This document shows positions 24,860 through 33,979 of a DNA stretch of 40,704 nt, piece by piece. The first letter of the stretch is position 1. The number at the start of each line of letters is the position of its first letter. Made by a program: the position numbers and the translations under genes. Source of the DNA: Gammaproteobacteria bacterium (lineage in GTDB: Bacteria > Pseudomonadota > Gammaproteobacteria > Porifericomitales > Porifericomitaceae). The DNA lies in assembly GCA_028817305.1 (NCBI GenBank), contig JAPPPX010000165.1, positions 1-40,704 of the forward strand, read 5' to 3'. The notes below the pieces were generated by a model. It was not told the origin of the DNA. It was given only the letters and a program-made list of their open reading frames with translations, and did no database searches.

Positions 24860-25795
24860 ATGGAAGCAGGCAAATTGTCTTTGCGCATTTCTTCGGATTG
24901 CGCGGGTCGTCGCTTGGATCAGGCTTTGGCGCAGCTCCTGCCGCAGTATTCGCGCTCCCGGATACAGCAGTGGATTCGCGGCGATGCCGTCCGGGTCGAG
25001 GGGCGCGCGGCACCGGCGCGCCATCCGGTTTGCGGCGGGGAGCGGGTCGAGATCCGCATCCCCCGGGAAGGGTCCGACGGGCACTGGCAGGCCGAGGCGA
25101 TCCCGCTGGCGATCCTTTACGAGGACGAGGAACTCCTGATCGTGGATAAGCCTCCCGGACTGGTCGTGCATCCGGGGGCCGGCAACCGCGAGCATACGCT
25201 GCTGAACGCTTTGCTGTACCGTTTCCCAGGCCTGACCGCGGTCCCGCGGGCGGGCATCGTGCATCGTCTGGACAAGGACACTTCCGGCCTGATGGTCGTG
25301 GCCAGGACCGGCGCCGCCCATGTTTCCCTGGTCGGGCAGCTCAAGGAACGTTCTGTCCGAAGGGAATATCGGGCTCTCGTAGCAGGGCGCGTCTCTCGCG
25401 GCGGGCAGGTAGAGTTGCCGATAGGGCGCCACCCCCGCCGCCGCACGCGGATGGCAGTCGTGGCGGCCGGGCGGCTGGCGCTTACCCGCTATCGGGTGCT
25501 CGAAAGGTTCCCGGGCTATAGCTGGCTGTCGCTGCGCCTGGAGACCGGCAGGACGCACCAGATTCGAGTGCACATGGCCCATCTGGGGCATCCGGTGGCG
25601 GGCGACCCCCTGTATGGCCGGCGCCCGGTCGCGGCGGCGCCCCTTCTGCCCAGGCAGGCCCTGCATGCCCGCGCGCTCGCTTTGACCCATCCGCGGTCGG
25701 GTAAGCGCATGCGCTGGGAGGCGCCGTTGCCCGCCGATATGGCGCGGCTGTTGGCCGATTTGCGCAAAGACGCCGGCAGTGATGCTGGCGCTTGA
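24860..25795 (+). CDS. rluD: 23S rRNA pseudouridine synthase RluD
   Basis: This encodes 311 residues: an N-terminal S4 RNA-binding domain (RLDQALAQLLPQYSRSRIQQ) and an RluA-type catalytic domain with LLIVDKPPGLVVHPGAG, the catalytic motif HRLDKDTSG (Asp138) and LETGRTHQIRVHMAHLGHPV. It modifies helix 69 of 23S rRNA during 50S assembly. RluD rather than RluC is chosen from the position divergent from bamD and the order towards clpB. The ATG at 24860 is the natural start. In E. coli and many relatives pgeF (yfiH) lies between rluD and clpB. Here only 73 bp separate them, so that gene is absent from this locus. Confidence 0.93.
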   Translation: MEAGKLSLRISSDCAGRRLDQALAQLLPQYSRSRIQQWIRGDAVRVEGRAAPARHPVCGGERVEIRIPREGSDGHWQAEAIPLAILYEDEELLIVDKPPGLVVHPGAGNREHTLLNALLYRFPGLTAVPRAGIVHRLDKDTSGLMVVARTGAAHVSLVGQLKERSVRREYRALVAGRVSRGGQVELPIGRHPRRRTRMAVVAAGRLALTRYRVLERFPGYSWLSLRLETGRTHQIRVHMAHLGHPVAGDPLYGRRPVAAAPLLPRQALHARALALTHPRSGKRMRWEAPLPADMARLLADLRKDAGSDAGA

Positions 25796-25819
25796 GTTTC
25801 GCGGGACGGCGCGGCCCCG

Positions 25820-25848
25820 CTTGAATCCTGGGATTGCGGCGGCATATT
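25820..25848 (+). promoter_or_regulatory. heat-shock (sigma-32) type promoter of clpB
   Basis: CTTGAA at 25820-25825 and CGGCATATT at 25840-25848 are spaced 14 bp. They match the sigma-32 pattern CTTGAA-N(11-16)-CCCCATnT well, differing in two bases of the -10. clpB is a classical heat-shock gene and starts 20 bp further on. Confidence 0.7.
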
Positions 25849-25868
25849 GACCTGTAAGGAGCGACCCG

Positions 25869-28508
25869 ATGCACCCGGAGCAATTTACCCATACGTTGCA
25901 ACAGCTCCTGGCGGAGGCCAGGGAGCTGGCCCTGGGCCGTGCCCACCAGGTCCTGGAACCGGAGCACTTATTGGCTGCCATGCTGGCCCGGGAGGAGGGC
26001 GAAGCGCGGCGATTGCTGGCGGCAGCGGGAACGGATCTGGTCCGCTTGCGGCGGAACCTGGCCCGGAGGCTGGACGGGATGCCGCGGGCGGCCGGCGCGC
26101 AAAAGGACGACTGCCGTTTGTCCGGGCGGCTGGGGCAGCTGTTGGACGCCGGCGAAACGCTGGCGCGGCAACGCGGGGATCGCTACATCTCCAGCGAGCT
26201 GGTTCTGTTGGCCATGATGCGGGAGTGCGCGCAACTCGCGGAGCCGCTGCGGGAATGCGGGGCTCAGGCGTCCCGCCTCGAAGAGGCTATCGAACGGTCC
26301 CGGGATGGGCGCTCGGTTGACGATCCGGGTGCGGAAGAACAGCGCCAGGCCCTGGAGAAATACACCGTTGACCTGACGGCGCGTGCCGAGCGCGGGGATC
26401 TGGACCCCGTGATCGGGCGGGACGAGGAGATTCGGCGCGCCATCCAGGTGTTGCAGAGGCGCACCAAGAATAACCCGGTGCTGATCGGCGATCCGGGAAT
26501 TGGCAAGACGGCCATTGTAGAGGGACTGGCGCAGCGCATTGTGGACGGCGAGGTGCCGGAATTGCTGAAGGACAAGCGTATCCTGGCATTGGACTTGGGG
26601 GCGCTGGTCGCCGGCGCCCGGTTTCGCGGCGACTTCGAGGAGCGCCTGAAGGCCGTATTACGGGATATCTCCCGGGCAAAGGGCAGGATCGTCCTGTTTA
26701 TAGACGAGATGCACACGGTCGTAGGCGCGGGCAATGCGGAAGGGGCCATGGATGCGGGGAATATGCTGAAACCCGCCCTCGCGCGCGGCGAATTGCATTG
26801 CCTGGGCGCCACTACCCTGGACGAATATCGCCGACATATCGAGCGGGATGCGGCACTGGAGCGCCGGTTTCAGAAGATCCTGACCGGCGAGCCTACGGTG
26901 GAAGATACCGTGGCCATTCTGCGCGGCCTCAAGGAGCGTTACGAACTGCATCACCGGGTGCGGATCGCGGATCCGGCCCTCGTCGCCGCCGCCGCCTTGT
27001 CGCACCGCTACATCGCCGACCGCCGCCTTCCGGACAAGGCGATCGATCTCGTGGACGAGGCCGCAAGCAGGATCAGCATAGAGATTGCGAGCAAACCGGA
27101 GGCGCTGGATCGTCTGGACCGGCGCCTGGTCCAGTTGCGGATCGAGCGCGAGGCCCTGCGCAAGGACCTGGACCGCGCTTCCCGGGAACGGTTTCAAGAA
27201 CTGCGGAAGCGGATCGAAGGCCTGGACCAGGAGCGCAAGAATTTGGAACGGGTCTGGAAGGCGGAGAAAGCCGAGTTGCAGGGCGCTCATCGTTTTCAGG
27301 AGCGGTTGGACCGGGCCCGGCGGGAGTTGGAAACCGCCCGCCGCGCCGGGGACCTGAATCGGATGGCCGAGCTGCAATACGGCCATATTCCGAAGTTGGA
27401 GGCCAGTCTCCGGCAGGCCTCCGAGAACGGCTCCCGGAAACTGCGCCTGCTGCGGAACAAGGTCACGGAAAACGAGATTGCCGAGGTGGTCTCCCGGTGG
27501 ACGGGCATCCCCGCCAGCAGGATGTTGCGGGGCGAGAAAGCTAAGCTGCTGCGGATGGAACAGGCGTTGCGCCGGCGGGTTGTGGGACAGGATCATGCGC
27601 TCTCCGCTATGGCGGACGCTGTCCGGCGCTCCCGTGCCGGCCTTTCCGACCCGGCCCGTCCCATCGCTTCTTTCCTGTTTCTGGGGCCGACCGGCGTCGG
27701 CAAGACCGAACTTTGCCGGGCACTGGCCGAGTTCCTGTTTGCCAGTGAAGACGCGACGGTGCGAATAGACATGTCGGAATACATGGAGCGGCATGCGGCG
27801 GCCAGGTTCGTCGGGGCGCCGCCCGGTTACGTGGGCCACGAGGAGGGCGGCCAGTTAACCGAGGCGGTCCGACGCCGGCCCTACAGCGTGGTCCTGTTCG
27901 ACGAGATCGAAAAGGCGCATCCCGACATCGCTCATATCCTGTTGCAGGTGCTGGACGACGGCCGCCTTACCGACGGCCAGGGCCGCACCGTGAATTTCCG
28001 CAACACGGTGATCGTAATGACTTCTAACCTGGGTTCCGAGCGCATCCGCGAGCTGGCGGCGCGGCAGGTGGTGGAACCCATGGCGATCCGGGAGGCTGTC
28101 CTGGAGGCCGCGGGAGAGCGTTTCCGGCCCGAATTTATCAACCGGGTGGACGAGATAGTGGTTTTTCGCCCGTTGCGGCAGGAGCATATCCGCGTGATCG
28201 CCCGCATCCAGCTGGACCGGGTGCGGGAACGGTTGGAGGTACAGGGGATTCGCCTGCAAGTGTCGGATGCGGCTGTGGACTGGCTGGGCCATAGCGGATA
28301 CGATTCCGCCTACGGCGCCCGGCCCTTGAAACGTGCCGTGCAACGCCACCTGCTTGGCCCTCTGTCGCGCGCGCTGTTGGCCGACCGCTTCGCGACTGGC
28401 GATACGGTGGCCGTCGAGGTGGAGGGCGAGGCCTTGAAATTCGACAGGGTCGCGGGAGGCGGCGAGAAACCGGGTCTCCCCGCCGTTGCGACCGGTTCCG
28501 AGAGTTGA
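25869..28508 (+). CDS. clpB: ATP-dependent disaggregase ClpB
   Basis: This encodes an 879-residue Hsp100 chaperone that, with DnaK, pulls polypeptides out of aggregates. It has a Clp N-domain (1-145), NBD1 with Walker A GDPGIGKT (207-214) and Walker [10 protein letters not shown], and a coiled-coil middle domain from about 415 to 535 (rich in [11 protein letters not shown] and RKDLDR-type heptads). This last domain separates ClpB from ClpA/ClpX. NBD2 has [17 protein letters not shown], the pore loop [13 protein letters not shown] and sensor GSERIRE. The ATG at 25869 follows TAAGGAG by seven bases. It is slightly longer than E. coli ClpB (857) owing to a short C-terminal tail. A sigma-32-like promoter precedes it. 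Confidence 0.97.
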   Translation: MHPEQFTHTLQQLLAEARELALGRAHQVLEPEHLLAAMLAREEGEARRLLAAAGTDLVRLRRNLARRLDGMPRAAGAQKDDCRLSGRLGQLLDAGETLARQRGDRYISSELVLLAMMRECAQLAEPLRECGAQASRLEEAIERSRDGRSVDDPGAEEQRQALEKYTVDLTARAERGDLDPVIGRDEEIRRAIQVLQRRTKNNPVLIGDPGIGKTAIVEGLAQRIVDGEVPELLKDKRILALDLGALVAGARFRGDFEERLKAVLRDISRAKGRIVLFIDEMHTVVGAGNAEGAMDAGNMLKPALARGELHCLGATTLDEYRRHIERDAALERRFQKILTGEPTVEDTVAILRGLKERYELHHRVRIADPALVAAAALSHRYIADRRLPDKAIDLVDEAASRISIEIASKPEALDRLDRRLVQLRIEREALRKDLDRASRERFQELRKRIEGLDQERKNLERVWKAEKAELQGAHRFQERLDRARRELETARRAGDLNRMAELQYGHIPKLEASLRQASENGSRKLRLLRNKVTENEIAEVVSRWTGIPASRMLRGEKAKLLRMEQALRRRVVGQDHALSAMADAVRRSRAGLSDPARPIASFLFLGPTGVGKTELCRALAEFLFASEDATVRIDMSEYMERHAAARFVGAPPGYVGHEEGGQLTEAVRRRPYSVVLFDEIEKAHPDIAHILLQVLDDGRLTDGQGRTVNFRNTVIVMTSNLGSERIRELAARQVVEPMAIREAVLEAAGERFRPEFINRVDEIVVFRPLRQEHIRVIARIQLDRVRERLEVQGIRLQVSDAAVDWLGHSGYDSAYGARPLKRAVQRHLLGPLSRALLADRFATGDTVAVEVEGEALKFDRVAGGGEKPGLPAVATGSES

Positions 28509-28647
28509 CGCCCCGGTCCGGTGGCGGGCGGGTTGGGCGCGGGGGGAATATGCCCGCGGCGGGCCGGCGTCCGTTGCTGGCATTTGCCGCGGTTTTGCGA
28601 TAGATTATAGGGGACAGGTCTTTAGTAGCGATCCAGGGAGCTTTGAA

Positions 28648-30384
28648 TTGGCCGTATCCGCAAACAAGATTCAATTGACCGGACTTGCCCGGAAGCTTGT
28701 GGCCCACAAGATTCTGGAGGAGAGCGCGGCCGGAGAGGCGCTTCAGGCCGCCGCCAGGAAGAATATATCCCTGGTAGTGCATCTGGTGAAGAATAAGCTG
28801 GCGCCCGCCAATCGGATCGCGATGGTTGCCGCCGCGGAATTCGGGTTCCCGCTGATTGACGCCAGCGCCATTGAAGTGGATGCCGACCTCGTCAAGCAGA
28901 TCAAGATGGACATCATGCAAAAACGCCGCGTCTTTCCCCTGTACCGGCGGGGAAGGAAGATATTCGTGGCCCTCTCCGACCCGATGAATCTGCAAGTCCT
29001 GGACGAGGTAAAGTTTGCCACCGGCTGCCAGGTCGAGGTGGTCCTGGTGGAGGAGGACAAACTGTCCGCGGCCATTGAGAGTGCGGCGGAGGCGATGGAC
29101 ACGTCTCTCTCCGATATGACCGAGGGAGACGATTTCGAAGATCTGGACAATTTGCAGACGGTTGACGAATCCGCCGAAGCCGAGGGAGACGATGCCGCCG
29201 CCAGCGACGTGGAAGATGCCCCGGTGGTGCGCTTTGTCAACAAGGTGCTGCTGGACGCAATCAAGAAAGGGGCGTCGGACCTGCATTTCGAACCTTACGA
29301 AAAGTTCTACCGGGTGCGGTTTCGCGTTGACGGAATGTTGCAGGAGATCGTCAAGCCGCCGCAGATCCTGGCCAAGAAGATCTCTGCCCGCATCAAAGTC
29401 ATGTCGCGCCTGGATGTATCCGAGAGACGGGTGCCCCAGGATGGGCGCATCAAGCTGAAGCTCTCCAAGAGCAAGGCGATAGACTTTCGCGTGAGCACCT
29501 GCCCGACACTGTTTGGGGAGAAATGTTGTATGCGTATCCTGGATTCCGATGCCGCGAAACTGCAGATCGACCAGTTGGGCTATGAGGATTTCCAGAAGGA
29601 GTTGTTCCTGAACAACTTGCACAAGCCTTACGGCATGTTCCTGGTCACCGGGCCGACGGGGAGCGGCAAGACCGTCTCCCTCTACACGGGGATCAATATC
29701 ATCAACAAGGAGGAGGTCAACATCTCGACGGCGGAGGACCCGGTCGAGATCAACCTGCCCGGGATCAACCAGGTGCAAGTTGACGAACGCACGGGCATGT
29801 CTTTCGGCAAGGCGCTCAAGTCTTTCCTCCGCCAGGACCCGGATATTATCCTGGTGGGCGAGATTCGCGACCTGGAGACCGGTTCCATCGCGGTCAAGGC
29901 GGCACAGACGGGCCACATGGTCATGTCCACCTTGCATACCAACGATTGTCCGCAGACCCTGACCCGGTTGCAGGACATGGGTATTCCTGCATTTGCGGTC
30001 GCCACCAGCATCAATATCATCACGGCGCAACGGCTGGGGCGGCGCCTGCACTCGGAATACCGGAAGTCCATTTCCCTGCCCAAAGAGGCGCTGCTGAAAG
30101 AGGGCTTTACCGAGGAGGATGTCGCGGAAAATTTCGAGCTGTACGAGCCGGCTGACGAGTGCGGCGAAGACTGTCCCACCGGCTACAAGGGCCGGGTGGG
30201 GATCTACCAGGTCATGCCGGTCTCCGAAGAGTTGAGGCGTTTGATCATTGAGCAGGCGAACGCCGTCAAGCTGGCCCAGCAGGCGGAAGCGGAGGGGATA
30301 TGGGATATCCGCCGCGCCGGGTTGATGAAGGCGAAGGCCGGCTTTACCAGCCTGACGGAAATCAATCGGGTGACGGTCGAATAA
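28648..30384 (+). CDS. pilB: type IV pilus assembly ATPase PilB (TTG start)
   Basis: This encodes 578 residues. It is the hexameric cytoplasmic ATPase that drives pilus extension. An N-terminal MshEN-type domain (QLTGLARKLV... RVFPLYRRG) is followed by an acidic linker (151-190) and the secretion ATPase core with Walker A GPTGSGKT (335-342), Asp box STAEDPVEI, Walker B DPDIILVGEIRD and His box TGHMVMSTLHTND. TTG at 28648 is chosen because AGGGAG lies seven bases upstream and the N-terminus then matches other PilB proteins. No ATG or GTG is available nearby. The zinc-binding tetracysteine loop is degenerate: the first CxxC is replaced by HSEY, and only the second pair (C-GED-C) remains. pilC follows after nine bases. 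Confidence 0.95.
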   Translation: MAVSANKIQLTGLARKLVAHKILEESAAGEALQAAARKNISLVVHLVKNKLAPANRIAMVAAAEFGFPLIDASAIEVDADLVKQIKMDIMQKRRVFPLYRRGRKIFVALSDPMNLQVLDEVKFATGCQVEVVLVEEDKLSAAIESAAEAMDTSLSDMTEGDDFEDLDNLQTVDESAEAEGDDAAASDVEDAPVVRFVNKVLLDAIKKGASDLHFEPYEKFYRVRFRVDGMLQEIVKPPQILAKKISARIKVMSRLDVSERRVPQDGRIKLKLSKSKAIDFRVSTCPTLFGEKCCMRILDSDAAKLQIDQLGYEDFQKELFLNNLHKPYGMFLVTGPTGSGKTVSLYTGINIINKEEVNISTAEDPVEINLPGINQVQVDERTGMSFGKALKSFLRQDPDIILVGEIRDLETGSIAVKAAQTGHMVMSTLHTNDCPQTLTRLQDMGIPAFAVATSINIITAQRLGRRLHSEYRKSISLPKEALLKEGFTEEDVAENFELYEPADECGEDCPTGYKGRVGIYQVMPVSEELRRLIIEQANAVKLAQQAEAEGIWDIRRAGLMKAKAGFTSLTEINRVTVE

Positions 30385-30393
30385 ACCGGGGCG

Positions 30394-31593
30394 ATGGCGG
30401 AAGTAGCTACATTTCTCTGGGAGGGGAGGGACCGGCAGGGAAGGCGCCAAAAGGGCGAAAGGAGCGCCGCCAGCGCGGCCCAGATCAAGGCCGCGTTGAT
30501 CAAGGAGGGCATACGCCCGACCCACATCAAGAAAAGGACTCTGAAGCTCGGCCAGGGCAAAATCGAGCCCCGCGATATCATGGTGTTCACGCGGCAGATG
30601 GCCACCATGATGTCGGCAGGGGTCCCCATGGTCCAGTCGCTGGAGATTATCGGCAATGGACACGATAACCAGGCAGTGAAGGCGATGGTCCTGGCGATCA
30701 AGGGGGATATTGAGGCGGGAGGGACCATGGCCTCGGCGCTGGCCAAGCATCCCAAGCACTTCGACCCTCTTTCCGTCAATCTGATTGCAGCCGGCGAGCA
30801 ATCGGGCGCGATGGAGACCATGTTGCACAACCTTGCCACCTATAAGGAAAAGACCGAGTCTTTAAAGGCCAAGATCAAGAAGGCGATGTACTACCCCGTC
30901 GCCGTCGTCATTGTCGCCCTCATCGTTTCGACGATCCTGCTGGTGTTCGTAGTGCCTCAGTTCGCGACCATCTTCGAGAGTCTTGGCGCGGATTTGCCTG
31001 CCCTGACCAAGGTCATCGTCGATCTCTCCGATTTCCTGATCGCGAACCTGTTTTATGTCATCGTCGGAGGGGGGGCTATTGTCTATGGATTCTTGCAACT
31101 CAAGCGGCGCAACAAGACCTTTGCCTTCATGTTGGACCGGTATTCCCTGAAGATACCGATCGTGGGGGAGATCCTGGACAAGTCGGTCGTTGCCCGCTTC
31201 TCCCGCACCATGGCCATTATGTTCAGCGCCGGCACCCCGCTGGTCGAGGCCATGGTGTCGGTGGCCGGGGCGTGCGGGAATCTACTCTACCATGATGCGG
31301 TGATGAAGATGCGGGATGAAGTGGCGACGGGCACCCAGTTGCAGGTTGCCATGACCAATACGCAGATTTTCCCTAATATGGTGGTGCAGATGGTGGCTAT
31401 TGGAGAAGAGTCCGGCGCTCTCGACGATATGTTGAGCAAGGTGGCGGATACCTACGAGGAAGATGTGGACAACATGGTCGAGTCGTTGAGCAGTTTGATG
31501 GAGCCAATCATCATTGTTTTTCTGGGCGGGATTATCGGCACTTTGGTGGTGGCTATGTATCTGCCGATCTTCAAGATCTCGGAAGCGATCTAA
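30394..31593 (+). CDS. pilC: type IV pilus inner-membrane platform protein PilC
   Basis: This encodes 399 residues with the GspF/PilC double-repeat architecture: two cytoplasmic helical domains (about 60-175 and 265-375), each followed by membrane helices, with three hydrophobic segments at about 169-190, 218-240 and 370-392. Hallmarks are FTRQMATMMSAGVPMVQSL and FSRTMAIMFSAGTPLVEAM, plus GEQSGAMETML and GEESGALDDML. It connects the PilB ATPase to pilus assembly in the inner membrane. It starts nine bases after pilB, and the reading frame after its stop is the pilD frame. Length and motifs are complete. Confidence 0.96.
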   Translation: MAEVATFLWEGRDRQGRRQKGERSAASAAQIKAALIKEGIRPTHIKKRTLKLGQGKIEPRDIMVFTRQMATMMSAGVPMVQSLEIIGNGHDNQAVKAMVLAIKGDIEAGGTMASALAKHPKHFDPLSVNLIAAGEQSGAMETMLHNLATYKEKTESLKAKIKKAMYYPVAVVIVALIVSTILLVFVVPQFATIFESLGADLPALTKVIVDLSDFLIANLFYVIVGGGAIVYGFLQLKRRNKTFAFMLDRYSLKIPIVGEILDKSVVARFSRTMAIMFSAGTPLVEAMVSVAGACGNLLYHDAVMKMRDEVATGTQLQVAMTNTQIFPNMVVQMVAIGEESGALDDMLSKVADTYEEDVDNMVESLSSLMEPIIIVFLGGIIGTLVVAMYLPIFKISEAI

Positions 31594-31668
31594 GCTTTCG
31601 TATCCCCGCCGCTGCCGACTTTCTCTTTTTTCGTTGCAAATCCCGGCGCCTGGATCGGCGCTTGCGCC

Positions 31669-32472
31669 GTGCTGGGTCTGATCGTTGGCAGCTTCCTCAA
31701 TGTCGTGATTTATCGGTTGCCCGGCATCCTGGAACGGGACTGGGAGGCGCAGTGCCGCGAACTGCTTGACTTGCCGCCGGCAGGCGCCGGGAAACAGCCA
31801 TACGGCTTGGTCGTTCCGCGTTCGTTCTGTCCGGCATGCGATTACCGTATCCCCGCCTGGCAGAATATTCCCGTGTTGAGTTACCTGCTTCTGGGAGGGC
31901 GCTGTTATGCCTGCCGTAGCCGCATCCCGGTACGTTATCCGCTGGTGGAATTGGCGGGCGGGGCCGTCGCGGCGCTGGCCGCCTGGCGTTTCGGCTTTGG
32001 CGGGGAGGCCTTGCTGGCGGCGCTTTTCGGCTGGTCCCTGCTCTGTCTGGCCGTAATTGACCTGAAGCACCGTCTGCTCCCGGACGTTATTACCCTGCCG
32101 CTGCTGTGGCTGGGGCTCGCGGTCAACCTGGGGGGTGTGTTCGCCGGCCTGGATGCCGCGGTGAAGGGCGCCATTGGCGGGTACCTGGTTCTGTGGCTGT
32201 TGTTCCACGCCTTCCGGCTCTGTACCGGCAAGGAGGGGATGGGGTACGGCGATTTCAAATTGTTGGCGGCGACCGGAGCCTGGCTCGGTTGGCAATCGTT
32301 GCCGCCGGTCCTGTTTTTGGCCGCCTTGCTGGGCTCCTTGGCGGGGGTCGCCATTGCCTTGCGGAACCGCTTCTGGGACCGGGATATGCAGATGCCATTC
32401 GGCCCTTTTCTGGCCCTGGCGGGATGGGTTGCCTTGCTCTGGGGGGAGGGCATCCGCTGGACGGGGATGTAA
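31669..32472 (+). CDS. pilD: prepilin peptidase/N-methyltransferase PilD (true start uncertain)
   Basis: This encodes an aspartyl protease of the inner membrane that removes the prepilin leader and methylates the new N-terminus. The two catalytic aspartates are visible (Asp131 in AVIDLKHRLLPD, Asp195 in GMGYGDFKLL, numbered from the GTG at 31669), as is the tetracysteine zinc site (CPAC at 54-57, CYAC at 79-82). Several membrane helices follow. The GTG at 31669 is the first canonical start codon but begins within the first helix. The same frame is open back to the pilC stop at 31591, and its translation (LPTFSFFVANPGAWIGACAVLG) looks like a normal PilD N-terminus. The real start may therefore be a non-canonical codon such as CTG at 31612. 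Confidence 0.9.
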   Translation: MLGLIVGSFLNVVIYRLPGILERDWEAQCRELLDLPPAGAGKQPYGLVVPRSFCPACDYRIPAWQNIPVLSYLLLGGRCYACRSRIPVRYPLVELAGGAVAALAAWRFGFGGEALLAALFGWSLLCLAVIDLKHRLLPDVITLPLLWLGLAVNLGGVFAGLDAAVKGAIGGYLVLWLLFHAFRLCTGKEGMGYGDFKLLAATGAWLGWQSLPPVLFLAALLGSLAGVAIALRNRFWDRDMQMPFGPFLALAGWVALLWGEGIRWTGM

Positions 32473-33146
32473 CCGAACGGCGGCGCCTGCGTTCCGTACT
32501 GCGCATCGGTATGACCGGGGGCGTAGGCAGCGGGAAAACGACGGCGGGGGAAATGTTCTGTTCCCTGGGGACACCCGTGATCGATATGGATCGGATCTGC
32601 GCGGATTTGCTGGTCCGCGGGCACCCCGTAGCCGGCCAGGCGGTCCGTAGTCTCGGGACGCAGATCCTGTCCGGGGACGGCCGAATCTCGCGGCGGCGAC
32701 TGCGCCGCATTGTTTTGCAGGACAAGGAAAGCAGGCGGAAACTGGAAAGGCTCCTGCATCCGCCGGCTTTTGCCCGGGTGGAGAGGCTATTGCGCGGCTT
32801 GTGCGTGCCGTACTGCATTGTCTGTATCCCGCTCTTGGTCGAAACAGCTTCGGCGGGCCGATTTGACCGGGTCCTGGTTGTTGATTGCAAACCGCGACTT
32901 CAGCTTGCCCGGGCCTGCAAGCGAGGGCGGGTTCCCCGCGATGCGATCCTTGCGATCATGCGCATTCAAGCCAGGCGCGAACAGAGGCTGGCCCTGGCAG
33001 ACGAGGTGATTGATAACGGCGGCGGTATGGATGCGCTGCGCGAGCAAGTGCTGCGTTGCCATAGCAGGTATCTTTGCTATTTTGGCCGCCGGCGCCTTGT
33101 GCCGGGCATCGGCGCGACCGGCGACCGCGTTCTACTTAGGGCGTGA
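32424..33146 (+). CDS. coaE: dephospho-CoA kinase (start uncertain)
   Basis: This encodes the last enzyme of CoA biosynthesis, phosphorylating dephospho-CoA. The P-loop RIGMTGGVGSGKTT, a VIDMDRICADLLVRG segment, LLHPPAF and LADEVIDNGG identify the family. The position after pilB-pilC-pilD is the classical pilus-operon location of coaE. The coordinates use ATG 32424, which overlaps pilD by 49 bp. The only other in-frame ATG (32511) would delete the first strand. GGGGGGAGGG at 32441-32450 would instead best serve a CTG at 32457. The end overlaps the antisense TenI-like gene by 11 bp. Identity is secure; the exact N-terminus is not. Confidence 0.9.
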   Translation: MGCLALGGGHPLDGDVTERRRLRSVLRIGMTGGVGSGKTTAGEMFCSLGTPVIDMDRICADLLVRGHPVAGQAVRSLGTQILSGDGRISRRRLRRIVLQDKESRRKLERLLHPPAFARVERLLRGLCVPYCIVCIPLLVETASAGRFDRVLVVDCKPRLQLARACKRGRVPRDAILAIMRIQARREQRLALADEVIDNGGGMDALREQVLRCHSRYLCYFGRRRLVPGIGATGDRVLLRA

Positions 33147-33798
33147 ATGTCTCGGCGGCGGGCGGCGGGTTCCGGCAATTGCGTATCGCCAGCGCGGGGT
33201 CCGGCGCCTCCCAAACTCCGCCGCACATGGCAATGCCGTGCCCTCCGCATTGCCGTGCCGCGGACAGGTCGGTGGGGCGCATGCCTCCCAGCGCGTAGGC
33301 AGACGCATGGGCGCGGTCCGCCAGGCGGCGAAACCCGTCCCACCCCAGCGGCGGGGCGCCGGGATGCGTGGCCGTGGGCAGCACCGGGGACAGTAAGACC
33401 AAGTCCGCTCCCAGTCGGTTCGCCTGTTCGACCTCGGTTGCGTTGTGGCAGGAGGCGCCCAGCCAGCCGCCGGGATGCGTGACCGGCCGCCAGAGGCGTT
33501 CTCCCGACAATTGCAGTCCGGCGTCGGGCGGCAGGGTTCCCTCCCGGCAATGACGGGAGTCTAGCAGCATGGCTGCCCCGTGTTTTCGGCAGCTATCTGC
33601 CGCCCGGGCGGCCAGGAGCATGTACTCACGGGCGGCCAGGCGGCGGGAACGGAGATAGAGCAAGCGCAGGCCGCCGCACAGGCATAGCTCCAGTCTCTCC
33701 AGGAACCGATCGCACCGGTCACGGGAAAGATCCGGAGTGACCGCGCACAGGGCAGGCAGCCGTTCCGGGCGGGGTTGTCTATCGGCCATGGGGCGCAT
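33136..33798 (-). CDS. TenI/thiamine-phosphate-synthase-like protein, without Nudix domain
   Basis: This encodes 220 residues of a TIM-barrel protein of the ThiE/TenI family. It contains LGASCHNATEVEQANRLGAD, VLLSPVLPTATHPGAPPLGW and YALGGMRPTDL. These motifs match the C-terminal half of the bifunctional Nudix-TenI (MutT-like) proteins that many gammaproteobacteria encode near argJ and secA. The Nudix half is absent, and I find no Nudix box in the 181 bp up to argJ. The phosphate-binding and DKR-type residues of true thiamine phosphate synthase are weakly kept (YLRSRRL in place of QLRDK), so catalytic activity is doubtful. ATGs at 33798 and 33789 are both possible starts. It converges with coaE. 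Confidence 0.8.
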   Translation of the reverse strand: MRPMADRQPRPERLPALCAVTPDLSRDRCDRFLERLELCLCGGLRLLYLRSRRLAAREYMLLAARAADSCRKHGAAMLLDSRHCREGTLPPDAGLQLSGERLWRPVTHPGGWLGASCHNATEVEQANRLGADLVLLSPVLPTATHPGAPPLGWDGFRRLADRAHASAYALGGMRPTDLSAARQCGGHGIAMCGGVWEAPDPALAIRNCRNPPPAAETFTP

Positions 33799-33979
33799 GG
33801 CGGCGGCAGCAAAAGGCCGCTATTTTGCCGCTGTCCAATAAGGTCTCCGCCGCCGCGAAAGAAAGCCGCGGGACTGTCGCAATGGGAGGTTTTTGGATGC
33901 CTTGGATTGCGTCGGGGATTGCAGGCAGCGGAGATGGGGCGGTCGCGGGCATGGGAGTTCCCATCTGGGGCGGGCGGAT

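Noticed and set aside
33779-33964. 61-codon frame between argJ and the TenI-like gene, tested as a Nudix remnant
   Set aside because: It has no Nudix box pattern and is low in hydrophobic core residues. It looks like non-coding DNA.
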